A stretch of DNA of 64,000 nucleotides from JAAYCI01 sp964370045 (lineage in GTDB: Bacteria; Bacillota; Clostridia; Oscillospirales; Ruminococcaceae), in assembly GCA_964370045.1 (NCBI GenBank), contig CAYJGZ010000001.1:186001-250000 (forward strand). Direction: 5' to 3'. Below are positions 8,577 to 16,948 of the stretch, one piece after another. The translations under genes and the position numbers were made by a program. Position 1 is the stretch's first letter. Each line of letters opens with the position of its first letter. A model generated the notes under the pieces. It was given only the letters and a program-made list of their open reading frames with translations. It was not told the DNA's origin and searched no databases.

Positions 8577-9128
8577 ATGGCATACACCGTGTTTTGTGGA
8601 AACGAGCTGCGTGTGTTTGACACTCTGCCTGCGCTTAACGCACGCTTTGCCGCAGAGGACGCAAACGAAAAACAAATCTATACCACCGCTCGTCTTTACT
8701 TTGAGGGTGAGAAGCTGCATGTATGTCTAATTGCCTTTGAGCGAGAGCCGACGCCGCAAAGCGGTGTGGTGTTTGTGCTGGCAGGTGGCGATGAGCGGAT
8801 GCTTTACTGTACAGTAAACCCTGATAAGGCGAGCGCAACGCTGATAAGTGCGCAGCCCGACATGGGCGCACACCTGCCGCAGGGGGAGGAAATCGCCCTT
8901 GCTACGGCAGGGTACTTTGCGGGGCAGGACGAGCAGGGCTGGTACTGGGGAGCGCAGATTGAGCTATCCCCCGATGTGCTTTGCAAAATAAATGTGAAGG
9001 CGCAAAAGGGCGAAAGCTTTCGTGCGGCGCTGTTGAAAAAAGAGAGAGAACGCCTGCAGGCCGCCTCCCACAAAGGTGGGCAGCTAAACGCAGAGCTGTT
9101 TGAAAAGTGCCTGATTGCGGAAATTTAG
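8577..9128 (+). CDS. Hypothetical protein, function unknown
   Basis: 183 residues with no signal peptide, membrane segment or motif I recognise. The composition is that of a soluble, mostly beta-strand protein: alternating hydrophobic residues in the first 140 residues (LYFEGEKLHVCLIAFE, GVVFVLAGG, GWYWGAQIEL), then a short charged helical stretch (LLKKERERLQAAS). The shape recalls small carbohydrate-binding beta-sandwich domains, but that is only an impression. The start ATG has AAGGGTGG upstream. The structured leader before it and the two small genes behind it on the same strand suggest one transcription unit, ended by the terminator at 9893. Confidence 0.7.
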   Translation: MAYTVFCGNELRVFDTLPALNARFAAEDANEKQIYTTARLYFEGEKLHVCLIAFEREPTPQSGVVFVLAGGDERMLYCTVNPDKASATLISAQPDMGAHLPQGEEIALATAGYFAGQDEQGWYWGAQIELSPDVLCKINVKAQKGESFRAALLKKERERLQAASHKGGQLNAELFEKCLIAEI

Positions 9129-9211
9129 AGCTTTTCCGCAGTGGTATAAAAGTCGTTTTAGCCGAGATGGTTTAGGCTGTATATATGTGTAAAAGTAAAG
9201 GAGTGTGTAAA

Positions 9212-9355
9212 ATGTTTAAGGTGCTTATGAAGGTTTTGGTGATATTCGGTATGTTGTTTGCGGCGCTTGCGGCGTTTCAGTACTTCACAAAAAAACAGGA
9301 AGAGGACTATATCGAAATATACAACGACGATAGCTTAGACGGGGAGTATTTCTAA
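9212..9355 (+). CDS. Small single-pass membrane peptide, 47 aa
   Basis: A 47-codon frame with an AAAGGAG site eight bases before its ATG. The N-terminal half is one hydrophobic helix (KVLVIFGMLFAALAAFQYF) with a basic start; the C-terminal half is acidic (KKQEEDYIEIYNDDSLDGEYF). It ends one base before the ATG of the RidA-like gene, so the two are coupled. The good ribosome binding site, the membrane-helix composition and the tight coupling argue that it is real. Function unknown. Confidence 0.65.
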   Translation: MFKVLMKVLVIFGMLFAALAAFQYFTKKQEEDYIEIYNDDSLDGEYF

Positions 9356-9356
9356 A

Positions 9357-9722
9357 ATGGCAAGCAAAGAAAATGTTGTGCGAATAAACGGAAACGGCCG
9401 TAGCAGTAGCTGTGTGATATATGGTGGGCTTGTTCATGTGGGCGCTGTGACAAGCGTGGACATACAAGCGGATGTAAAGGGGCAGGCTAAGAGCATTTTT
9501 GGCCAGATAGACCGTCTTTTGGAGCTTCACGCAAGCGGCAAGGGAAGTGTGCTGTCTGCTACGGTGTATCTTGCGTGCATGGACGACTATGCCGACTTTC
9601 ACTCCGCATGGGATGAATGGGTGGTAGGCGGCAATGAGCCTACATACAGCGTAGTGGCAGCGGGGCTGTCCCTGCCCGAGTACCGTGTGGCCATTTCACT
9701 TGTGGCGGCGCAGGATATTTAG
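9357..9722 (+). CDS. RidA/YjgF-family protein lacking the deaminase arginine
   Basis: 121 residues of the Rid (YjgF/YER057c/UK114) family, which form trimers and, in the RidA branch, hydrolyse reactive enamine/imine intermediates from PLP enzymes. Visible family features are VIYGGLVHVGAVTS near the N-terminus, the internal helix QAKSIFGQIDRLLELHASGKG, VLSATVYLACMDDYADFHSAW and the C-terminal LSLPEYRVAISLVAAQ. The Arg that RidA uses (in the PxR motif before the last strands) aligns with Tyr in PTYSVV, as in non-deaminase Rid subfamilies. The start is four bases after the start of the preceding stop codon. Confidence 0.85.
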   Translation: MASKENVVRINGNGRSSSCVIYGGLVHVGAVTSVDIQADVKGQAKSIFGQIDRLLELHASGKGSVLSATVYLACMDDYADFHSAWDEWVVGGNEPTYSVVAAGLSLPEYRVAISLVAAQDI

Positions 9723-9892
9723 GCAGTGCCTGCTCATGTAGACACTGCATAGCGTAGCGCTTGCAAGTATGTGTGAGACATATGATGTTTGTATGGGTGA
9801 TGTGGCTCGTAGAGCATCGCTTGATATTTGATTATGCCTTTTACATTTGTGTGAAAGCGTATCGTGCATTGTGTGGGAAATATCTGAAAAAT

Positions 9893-9952
9893 AAAAAACG
9901 CTGTTTTGTGTGAAGTGCCATAGAAGGCACATGCAACAAACAGCGTTTTTTT
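9893..9952. terminator. Bidirectional terminator
   Basis: AAAAAACGCTG (9893-9903) pairs with CAGCGTTTTTT (9941-9951), with an inner TGCC/GGCA stem. It lies between the convergent RidA-like and SGNH hydrolase genes, and the rest of the 285-bp space shows no further gene. Confidence 0.85.
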
Positions 9953-10007
9953 GATTGTTTTGATTGTGATGTAAAGAGTGAAAGGTGCGCTCTGCCGTAA
10001 GCTTTGC

Positions 10008-11108
10008 TTATGCTACAGCTTCGGCGGCGGGCGCTTCCTCGGTGGGGGTGGGTAGCTGCTGGTAGTAGTGGCTTCCCTCGAGGTAGGGGTTGCGTGGGTG
10101 GTACGCCGTGTGGGTGAGTAGATACTCAAGCCACGCATCGCACCCTGCGGCCGTCATGTGATACCCGTCCGACTGCGAGCCGTACTCGGGGCGCATGTCG
10201 CCGTTTTCATCTGCGAGCGCCTCGTGCAGGTCCAAAAAGTAAAGCCCCTTTTCCCACGCCATTTTTGCGAGCTGGTCATTTAGGCTTCGGATGCGGTCCA
10301 TATCAAAGCGGGGGTCTATGCCCGCCACAACCGGCGTTATGGACTGCACATATATTCCCACGCCCGGCAGGCGCTCGATAAAAGCATCCAGCATGTTGCT
10401 GTAATATGCCAAAAGGTCCTCGTCGCTGTAGCTCATCATGGTGTTTGTGCCCAAAAGCACATAGATATTGTCCGGCTGGCTTGCCACCACGGCATCTATG
10501 GGCACTTCCTCTTCGCCGTTCATGTTGGTTTGGATGGTGCCGTTGTAAATTTCACGAGGGTTAATGCTTCTGTATGCGGAAAAGTGAGCGTTCGGAATGG
10601 TTTTCCAAAGCTGCAAGCCCTGTGTGATGGAGTCTCCCACAAATGTTACAGTGTCGAAATAGCTCATGTCCACCCTGCCGTTTTCGGGTAGCGCAATCAT
10701 GCGATAATCGGGTGCAACCATCTGCATTTGCTCGGTGCTCTGCTCCACAGGGCCTATAAAATTCCACGATTCAGCATCACCCGAGCCCTCCGCACCGATT
10801 GAGGGCAAAGAGACGGAGGTATCGGCGAGGGTGGGGGTGGATGTGGAGGCGGGCAGTAGCACAGAGGAGGTGGAACTGCCGCCGAAGCCTTGAATGATGC
10901 TCGTAAGCCCAAAGGACAGGCCGAGCATGAGCACCACCGACACAAACATAATTAAAAAGCGTCGCACGGAGCGCTTTAGGCGGCGGCGAGGCCTGCGCCT
11001 TTGAGGGGGACGTGTAGCAGGCGGCTGCTCAACTCCGCGCCTGCCGGCGGCGAAATGTTGGCTATTATAGTGGTGATTATTATAGTTATTGTTGTGACTG
11101 TTGTTCAT
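10008..11108 (-). CDS. Membrane-anchored SGNH/GDSL hydrolase
   Basis: 366 residues. An Asn/His-rich and then Arg/Pro-rich cytoplasmic N-terminus (about 1-48) precedes one membrane helix (near 50-72), so the catalytic domain is outside. SGNH blocks are visible: FVGDSITQG with the catalytic Ser near residue 158, VLLGTNTMM, and DGYHMTAAG with the Asp/His near 313-316. Such proteins are esterases or acetyl-hydrolases of polysaccharide or peptidoglycan. I start at ATG 11108 (GGGAG ribosome site), not the upstream ATG at 11201. The tail is Ala/Glu/Pro-rich. It is a single gene between two terminators. Confidence 0.85.
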   Translation of the reverse strand: MNNSHNNNYNNHHYNSQHFAAGRRGVEQPPATRPPQRRRPRRRLKRSVRRFLIMFVSVVLMLGLSFGLTSIIQGFGGSSTSSVLLPASTSTPTLADTSVSLPSIGAEGSGDAESWNFIGPVEQSTEQMQMVAPDYRMIALPENGRVDMSYFDTVTFVGDSITQGLQLWKTIPNAHFSAYRSINPREIYNGTIQTNMNGEEEVPIDAVVASQPDNIYVLLGTNTMMSYSDEDLLAYYSNMLDAFIERLPGVGIYVQSITPVVAGIDPRFDMDRIRSLNDQLAKMAWEKGLYFLDLHEALADENGDMRPEYGSQSDGYHMTAAGCDAWLEYLLTHTAYHPRNPYLEGSHYYQQLPTPTEEAPAAEAVA

Positions 11109-11663
11109 GTTGTTTCTCCCAAGTGGATGCGTGCCACTGTGTAAGATTTCTTTGAGGTGCTTTGGATGTAAAAAAAAGTGGTATCCTGCCATTGTGCACA
11201 AGCTGTATTAAAAAAGCAGGGAAAAGGCTATGCGTATACATATTTAAGTATAGCGGTAAATTCATAAAAGTGCAAGCAGACAGGGTGTTTTTTCACACAG
11301 TCTGCGTATTGTGTGACATGGGTGCTACAACGGTGATGCTTGGGAAAATATCAGTGAATGGCAGCAAGCGCAGTGCAGCGGCAAAAGTGATGTTTCAATT
11401 GTGCATAATGCGAGCTGGTTTGTGTCGAATATTGTCGAATTATGGGGAATAAATCTTGATATAGCCATAGATTTTGCAGCTTACAAGCAAAAAACAAGCA
11501 CAGCAACGCAAACGTTTATTGTATACAAATAAGACACATTTAGTTTATTGATTAGTAGGGCTTTTGTGTGGTATTATGTGCTTAGTGAGAGAGGTGAACT
11601 TTGAATACAAAAAGCACCTCCTGCGAATGTTTCGCAAGAGGTGCAGAGTGTGAAAGGTTTGTG
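11109..11663. other. 555-bp spacer between gapA and SGNH gene
   Basis: It holds the gapA terminator at 11609-11644 and otherwise AT-rich sequence with no convincing gene. A 96-codon plus-strand frame (11162-11452) has no ribosome binding site and a Cys-rich, gene-unlike composition, so I leave it out. Confidence 0.6.
11609..11644 (-). terminator. gapA rho-independent terminator
   Basis: GCACCTC-c-TGCGAA pairs with TTCGCA-a-GAGGTGC; on the minus strand the hairpin is followed by TTTTTG. It lies about 20 bp after the gapA stop. Confidence 0.85.
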
Positions 11664-12671
11664 TTATTTCACGCTATCCATGTAGGTGATGAGGTCCAGC
11701 ACTTTGGAGGAATAGCCCCACTCGTTGTCGTACCAGCTCACAAGCTTTACGAATGTGTCGGTGAGTGCGATGCCTGCGGTGGCATCAAACACGGAGGTGC
11801 ACGCCTCACCAATGAAGTCGCAGGAGACAACAGCCTCGTCGGTGTAGCCCATGATGCCCTTCAGCTCGCCCTCGCTTGCACGCTTAACAGCGGCACAAAT
11901 CTCTTCGTAGCTTGCGGGCTTTTTGAGGTTTACGGTGAGGTCTACCACCGAGACATCCACTGTGGGAACACGGAAAGCCATGCCGGTAAGCTTGCCGTTC
12001 AGCTCGGGAATAACCTTGCCCACTGCTTTTGCAGCGCCGGTGGAGGAGGGGATGATGTTTTGTGAAGCTGCACGGCCGCCGCGCCAGTCTTTCTTAGAGG
12101 GGCCGTCCACCGTCATCTGGGTGGCTGTGGTGGCGTGCACGGTGGTCATAAGGCCGTCCGCAATGCCAAAGTTGTCGTTGATGATTTTGGCAAGCGGCGC
12201 AAGGCAGTTTGTGGTGCAGGAGGCGTTGGAGACAAAGTTCATGTCGGGAGTGTACTTGTCAAGGTTTACGCCGCACACAAACATGGGTGTGTCATCCTTG
12301 GAAGGGCCTGTGTAGACTACCTTCTTCGCACCTGCGTCAATGTGGCCCTGTGCCTTTTCCTTTGTGTGGAATATGCCGGTGGCATCCACTACATAGTCTG
12401 CGCCTACATCGCCCCAAGGGATGTCAGAGGGGGACTTTTCAGCAAAAAACTTTATGCTCTTTCCGTCTACGACGACGGCATTGTCCGTGTAGCTCACTTC
12501 ACCCTTGTAACGTCCGTGCACACTGTCATACTTTAGCATGTATGCGCAGTAGTCGGGCGACATGAACGGGTCGTTGATTCCCACGAACTCGATGTTGGGG
12601 TTATTCAGCCCGGCGCGTAAAACAAGGCGTCCGATACGGCCAAATCCGTTGATACCTACTTTGATGCCCAT
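11664..12671 (-). CDS. gapA: Glyceraldehyde-3-phosphate dehydrogenase
   Basis: 335 residues, the full family length. It converts glyceraldehyde-3-phosphate, NAD+ and phosphate to 1,3-bisphosphoglycerate in glycolysis. The NAD-binding INGFGRIGR opens the protein, the catalytic Cys lies in SNASCTTNCLAP near residue 152, and the C-terminus has SWYDNEWGYSSKV. The start at MGIKVGINGFG has a GGAGG site nine bases upstream; the longer frame to 12719 lacks one. It is a single gene with its own terminator, divergent from a histidine-kinase-like gene. Confidence 0.97.
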   Translation of the reverse strand: MGIKVGINGFGRIGRLVLRAGLNNPNIEFVGINDPFMSPDYCAYMLKYDSVHGRYKGEVSYTDNAVVVDGKSIKFFAEKSPSDIPWGDVGADYVVDATGIFHTKEKAQGHIDAGAKKVVYTGPSKDDTPMFVCGVNLDKYTPDMNFVSNASCTTNCLAPLAKIINDNFGIADGLMTTVHATTATQMTVDGPSKKDWRGGRAASQNIIPSSTGAAKAVGKVIPELNGKLTGMAFRVPTVDVSVVDLTVNLKKPASYEEICAAVKRASEGELKGIMGYTDEAVVSCDFIGEACTSVFDATAGIALTDTFVKLVSWYDNEWGYSSKVLDLITYMDSVK

Positions 12672-13063
12672 TGCAAACAACCTCCAGTCTAATTTGAGGG
12701 AAAAATCATGCGAAAGCAATTTTTTTCCTCTCTCCGATAAATACTTACGATAACTATTCTATACCAAAAACATGCGGACTACAATAGGAAGTGCAATATT
12801 TGACCGAGTTGTTTTGATTTTTTGAAACATTTTTTGGGCGGAAACGATGAAATTGTCGAAGCGTAAGCTTGAATAGTTTCAAATTTTATGTTACAACAAA
12901 TAAAAATGGAAAAATTACCATGTACGCCATTTTTCTTTGTTTCGTGATGATATAGTAGTGTAGAGCAGTCACCGAAAACGTGAGTGTGCGCAAAAGATTT
13001 TGTGTGGGAAGAGCGAACGGTGTGGGCTTGCTATAACGAATGAATAGGGAAGAGTGGCGCATT
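12672..13063. promoter_or_regulatory. Divergent promoter region gapA / kinase-like gene
   Basis: A 392-bp space. A plausible gapA promoter on the minus strand is TTGTAG (12784-12779), 17 bp, TAGAAT (12761-12756). A TATAGT -10-like site for the plus strand lies at 12951-12956 without a good -35. No other gene or repeat is visible. Confidence 0.4.
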
Positions 13064-14119
13064 ATGAATAATTCTTTTTTTGAATCGTTTATTTCGGTTT
13101 CGTACCCATGCTATCTTTTGGATAATGATGGGGTGCTTATGCTGAATGATGCGGCTAAAAATGCACCTTTGCCACTTTCGGATGAGCAAAGCATGGCAAA
13201 GCTTTTGTGTAGCGCAAAAAAGGAGATGACACAGCAAAAGGGTGAAGAAATACGAACTGTGCCGCTGTTGACAGAGTTTATAAGCATGGAAACACTTACA
13301 CTTATGATGGTGCCACAGGGAGTTTTTGCGGCGGTGAAGGAGGAGAGGGAGACCTCTGTAAGGGCGTTTAGCACAGCGGTGAGAGAGCCGCTAAGCAATA
13401 TTTTTGCAACGTTGCCGCTTTTGTGTTCTCGCTTGGACGACAAGGAGTTTTACCTGACGGAGGATATTCAGCAGAGTTGTTATAGTATATTGCGCCTTGT
13501 GAGCAACATGGAAAATGTGGGGAGCGTGGAAAAGCAAAAGTACAATATACAGGTGGTGGACATTGCTTCGCTTGTGGAGGCGATATGCTTTGCAAGCGAT
13601 TCGGTGTGCAAGGCGCAGGGCATTCCCATAAGCTGGGATGTGCCGAGCGAGCCGATGCCTGTGAATATTGACCTGCATATATTTAATGAAATAGTGATGA
13701 ATCTTTTGCGCAATAGCTTGCAGTATACGCGTGATGGCAACAGCATAGAGGTGCACCTTGTAAAGGCGGGAAACAAGGCACTGCTGACAGTGAGAGACAA
13801 GGGGCTTGGCATAAAGCCGGAGCATATGGCGCACATTTTTGAGCCGTATTTTTCAAAAGACCCGTATGGGGATGATGAGGCAGGGTATAATAATAGCATA
13901 GGGCTTGGGCTTGCGGTGGTGAGGCGGGCTGTTTTGTCCTTTGGGGGTACGGTGACAGCCGAGAGCAAATTTGGCGAAGGGACGGCTGTTCACGTTGCAC
14001 TACCGCTGGATTTGGGCACGGACAAAATGTTGAGCAGCACAACGGCAGACTACCTGCTAAACAAGTATTCCTCCGTGTATGTGCACCTGTGCGGCTACTG
14101 CCGTATGCCGGGACTTTAG
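13064..14119 (+). CDS. Histidine-kinase-like protein without phosphoacceptor His
   Basis: 351 residues, soluble. An N-terminal PAS-like region (about 1-90) is followed by a two-helix region and a GHKL ATPase domain (about 195-335) with N-box NEIVMNLLRNSLQYT, G1 RDKGLGIKPEH and G2 GLGLAVVRRA. In the helix pair, where kinases have FSHELRTPL, this protein reads FSTAVREPL: the phosphoacceptor His is Thr104 and the following acidic residue is Ala105. It may be a pseudokinase or anti-sigma-like/regulatory ATPase. ATG 13064 is preferred over 13040 because GGGAAGAG precedes it. A serine acetyltransferase gene follows on the same strand. Confidence 0.75.
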   Translation: MNNSFFESFISVSYPCYLLDNDGVLMLNDAAKNAPLPLSDEQSMAKLLCSAKKEMTQQKGEEIRTVPLLTEFISMETLTLMMVPQGVFAAVKEERETSVRAFSTAVREPLSNIFATLPLLCSRLDDKEFYLTEDIQQSCYSILRLVSNMENVGSVEKQKYNIQVVDIASLVEAICFASDSVCKAQGIPISWDVPSEPMPVNIDLHIFNEIVMNLLRNSLQYTRDGNSIEVHLVKAGNKALLTVRDKGLGIKPEHMAHIFEPYFSKDPYGDDEAGYNNSIGLGLAVVRRAVLSFGGTVTAESKFGEGTAVHVALPLDLGTDKMLSSTTADYLLNKYSSVYVHLCGYCRMPGL

Positions 14120-14183
14120 CGGATGTGGGAATATATTGAGAAGGGCAAAAAGTGATGGACACAAAAGGTGAGGGTGGATTAGA

Positions 14184-14894
14184 ATGAACAAATATTTTGA
14201 TTATAAGGGCAGGCGCAGGAGTGCATCTGATAAATGGGGTAAAAAGGGAACGCTTGAACAGCTTTTGCGGGATGCGGAAAACATAAAGCGCAAAGACCCG
14301 GCAAACCCCTCTATGGCGGAGGTTGTGCTTTTGTACCCCGGCTTTCATGCGCTGGCGCTTTTTCGTGCGAGCAGCTGGTTTTATAAAAATAAAAAGAAGT
14401 TTGTCGCAAGGCTGATAAGCCAGTGCGGCAGGGGCTTTACCAATATAGAAATTCACCCGGGGGCAACAATAGGCAAAAGCTTATTTATAGACCACGGCGC
14501 GGGTGTTGTGATAGGTGAGACGGCCGAGGTGGGGGACAATGTGACCATCTACCACGGTGTGACGCTGGGCGGCACGGGCAAGCACCGAGGAAAGCGCCAC
14601 CCTACTGTGCAAAACAACGTGCTTTTGGGTGCGGGGGTTAAGGTGCTGGGGCCTGTGATTGTGGGCGAGGGCAGCCGTGTGGGCGCAAACAGTACGGTGC
14701 TGTGTGATATTCCTCCCGACTCCACCGCAGTGGGCACGCCCGCCGTTATCGTGCGCAAAAACGGAGAGAAGTGCCACGCCAGCGAGGACCTTGAGCAGCG
14801 AGATTACCCCAATGTGTACGAGAGCCGCATGAAGGAGATGGAAGCTCGCCTTGTGGAAATTGAGGCGAAGATGCGGGAAAATGAGGGTGAATGA
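14184..14894 (+). CDS. cysE: Serine O-acetyltransferase
   Basis: 236 residues. It acetylates L-serine with acetyl-CoA, the first step of cysteine synthesis. The catalytic left-handed beta-helix is clear from about residue 88 on: HPGATIG, FIDHGAGVVIGET with the active-site Asp-His, YHGVTLGGTGKHRGKRHPT, GAGVKVLG and VGTPAVIV. The N-terminal helical domain is the short type seen in EpsC-like enzymes, with an Arg/Lys-rich lead. A charged helical tail of about 40 residues (ESRMKEMEARLVEIEAKM) ends it. It lies 64 bp after the kinase-like gene and is closed by a strong terminator. Confidence 0.95.
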   Translation: MNKYFDYKGRRRSASDKWGKKGTLEQLLRDAENIKRKDPANPSMAEVVLLYPGFHALALFRASSWFYKNKKKFVARLISQCGRGFTNIEIHPGATIGKSLFIDHGAGVVIGETAEVGDNVTIYHGVTLGGTGKHRGKRHPTVQNNVLLGAGVKVLGPVIVGEGSRVGANSTVLCDIPPDSTAVGTPAVIVRKNGEKCHASEDLEQRDYPNVYESRMKEMEARLVEIEAKMRENEGE

Positions 14895-14920
14895 GCCTGT
14901 AAACAATATTTGAATATAGC

Positions 14921-14963
14921 AAAAATCCCCGCAGAATACAAAGTGTATTCTGCGGGGATTTTT
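14921..14963. terminator. Bidirectional terminator (20-bp perfect stem)
   Basis: AAAAATCCCCGCAGAATACA (14921-14940) pairs base for base with 14944-14963 around AAG. It separates the convergent cysE and TVP38-like genes. Confidence 0.9.
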
Positions 14964-14975
14964 AAGGCGCGATGG

Positions 14976-15770
14976 CTATGAATTGTTGCTATCGGGTTCG
15001 CTATTTGCTGTGTCGGCGTCCTTGTTCTTGCTAAAAAAGCGCCGATATACCAAAATTCCTGCGCCGCTTACGAGTAGCGTGACAGCGAATACAATGATGG
15101 CGCTTAGGTACTGGCGCGAGCCGAGCGCATTGCCGCCCATGGTGGAGGTGACCACCGAGGGTATGCGTGCGACGAAGGTGATGGCCATCCATGTTCTGAA
15201 CTTAATGGGTGTAAGCCCCACTACGTATGCCAAAAGGTCCTTTGGTGTACCGGGAATGAAGAACACGATAAAGACGATAGTGTTTAGTCTGCGTGTGTTT
15301 TGAATCCACTTTAAGCTGTGGATTTTTTCTATTGGGAAGAACGCCTCCACCAGCTTTGAGCCGAACTTTCGCACAAGCCCAAACACAAGCGCACTGCCGA
15401 TGGTAGCGCCCAAAAGGCATAAAAACGTGCCCTGCCAAAACCCAAAGGCGTACCCTGCGCCTATTTCGACAACCTCGCCCGGAATGAGAGCGATGACCAC
15501 CTGTAAAACCATAATGCCCAAAAAGGCTATGTGACCAAGGATTCCCATCTCGGACACCCACTGGCGAAACTGCTCCGGCTCGGACAAAAAGCGAACGAGA
15601 GGCACGCCCACAAAGTACATCATAGCGGCGGAAAATAGCACAAATATCACAAGTGCCGATATGCCTATTATCTTTTTTGTGCGCTCGCTTATGCCGTCTT
15701 TTTCCTCGGGAGATGGGGAGGGCTGTGCGGCTGAAGTATCTTTCTTGTCGGAGGGGTTTTCTTTGCACAT
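14976..15770 (-). CDS. TVP38/TMEM64 (DedA-superfamily) membrane protein
   Basis: 264 residues. A charged Ser/Pro/Lys-rich N-terminus (about 1-40) leads to a multi-helix membrane domain of the SNARE-associated/VTT family. The family's re-entrant loop signatures are visible: VIALIPGEVVEIGAGYAFGFWQG and FFIPGTPKDLLAYVVGLTP. DedA-superfamily members include undecaprenyl-phosphate and lipid translocases; the TVP38 branch is less well defined. ATG 15770 with an AGGAG site is chosen over the longer frame to 15860. It is divergent from a DUF368 transporter, the other family linked to undecaprenyl-phosphate recycling. Confidence 0.88.
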   Translation of the reverse strand: MCKENPSDKKDTSAAQPSPSPEEKDGISERTKKIIGISALVIFVLFSAAMMYFVGVPLVRFLSEPEQFRQWVSEMGILGHIAFLGIMVLQVVIALIPGEVVEIGAGYAFGFWQGTFLCLLGATIGSALVFGLVRKFGSKLVEAFFPIEKIHSLKWIQNTRRLNTIVFIVFFIPGTPKDLLAYVVGLTPIKFRTWMAITFVARIPSVVTSTMGGNALGSRQYLSAIIVFAVTLLVSGAGILVYRRFFSKNKDADTANSEPDSNNS

Positions 15771-15980
15771 AAAAAATGCTCCTGTTTGTGTTTTGTGAAG
15801 AACGTGGGATGGTGTGAGATGCACATAATTTGCTGAAATAGTGTCGAAATGTGCCCACAAAAGTATAACAGACTGATGCAGGATTTGACAAGCGGTGAAA
15901 TGGAATGGTAATATGTCTTGGGTGAGATGTGGCTGCCTTTTTAGGTGGCAGGGTTATCCAACGAAATGCAGGGGGAATTT

Positions 15981-16820
15981 ATGCAGACAAACAAAGTAGT
16001 GGACTGGATTTTACGATTTATCAAGGGAATGTTTATCGGCTCGGGCTTTATCCTGCCGGGGGTATCGGGCGGTGCGCTCTCCGCCGTTTTTGGTATTTAT
16101 GAGCGGCTTATCGGCTTTTTGGCGCACATCACACGCAACTTTAAGCAAAACCTGTTGTTTTTTATCCCTGTGGGGCTTGGCAGCGTGACGGGCATTTTTC
16201 TTTTGTCCTTTGCGGTTGCCTACTTCTTGGAGGCGTATGAGGTGCAAATTTTATGGTTCTTCATAGGCTGTATTGTGGGCACGGTGCCTGCGCTGTGGAG
16301 AGAGGCAGGCAAAAAAGGACGTAGCTCAAAGCATGTCATTATTATGGTGGTGGCGTTTGCGGCAGGCGTGGCGTTTTTGATTTTCGGCGAAAATGCGACC
16401 AGCGGCAACGTGCCGCAAAACTTCGGCACGTGGATTATTGCGGGAATGCTAATAAGCCTTGGGCTTATTATTCCGGGGCTTAGCCCCTCCAACTTCCTGC
16501 TTTACATGGGCATGTACGGCGACATGGCCGACGGCATAAGCAGGCTGGACATGATGATTATTCTGCCCATAGCAATAGGCGCTGTTGCGTGTGTTTTGCT
16601 CTTTTCAAAGCTGATGGACTATGTATTCCAAAGGGCGTATGCAGGGCTGTTTCATGTGATTTTGGGCGTGGTGTTTGCGTCCACGGTGATGATTGTGCCC
16701 ACCGACTTTAACTACCTCAGCGTCGGCACGCTGGTGTGCGTGGGCACGTTTGTGGCGGGCGGTGCGCTCGGCTGGTGGATGAGCCGCCTTGAGGACAAGT
16801 ACAAGCCCTCGGAGATTTAG
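15981..16820 (+). CDS. DUF368 membrane protein (PopT-type polyprenyl-phosphate transporter)
   Basis: 279 residues and about eight membrane helices. DUF368 hallmarks are the GSGFILPGVSGGALS repeat near the N-terminus and its second copy, LGLIIPGLSPSNFLLYMGMYG, in the middle, which implies an internal inverted repeat. DUF368 proteins (PopT) have been shown in other bacteria to return undecaprenyl-phosphate across the membrane for reuse in wall synthesis. ATG 15981 is preferred over 15945 because GGGGG lies seven bases before it. It is divergent from the TVP38-like gene with about 210 bp between starts. A terminator follows. Confidence 0.88.
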   Translation: MQTNKVVDWILRFIKGMFIGSGFILPGVSGGALSAVFGIYERLIGFLAHITRNFKQNLLFFIPVGLGSVTGIFLLSFAVAYFLEAYEVQILWFFIGCIVGTVPALWREAGKKGRSSKHVIIMVVAFAAGVAFLIFGENATSGNVPQNFGTWIIAGMLISLGLIIPGLSPSNFLLYMGMYGDMADGISRLDMMIILPIAIGAVACVLLFSKLMDYVFQRAYAGLFHVILGVVFASTVMIVPTDFNYLSVGTLVCVGTFVAGGALGWWMSRLEDKYKPSEI

Positions 16821-16848
16821 CAAGCATTTAATAAGTGAAATAACGTAT

Positions 16849-16888
16849 AAAAACACAGCCTTCGATTTTACTGAAGGCTGTGTTTTTG
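16849..16888 (+). terminator. Rho-independent terminator
   Basis: AAAAACACAGCCTTC (16849-16863) pairs with GAAGGCTGTGTTTTT (16873-16887). It ends the DUF368 gene and may also serve the convergent CYTH gene. Confidence 0.85.
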
Positions 16889-16948
16889 TTTTGAAAAAAG
16901 TTAATAGCTATGCCTCTATTAGACAGGTCCAACTCGTGCAGACACTGC

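Noticed and set aside
11162..11452. 96-codon frame in the SGNH/gapA spacer
   Set aside because: No ribosome binding site, no recognisable pattern, and AT-rich sequence unlike neighbouring coding regions.
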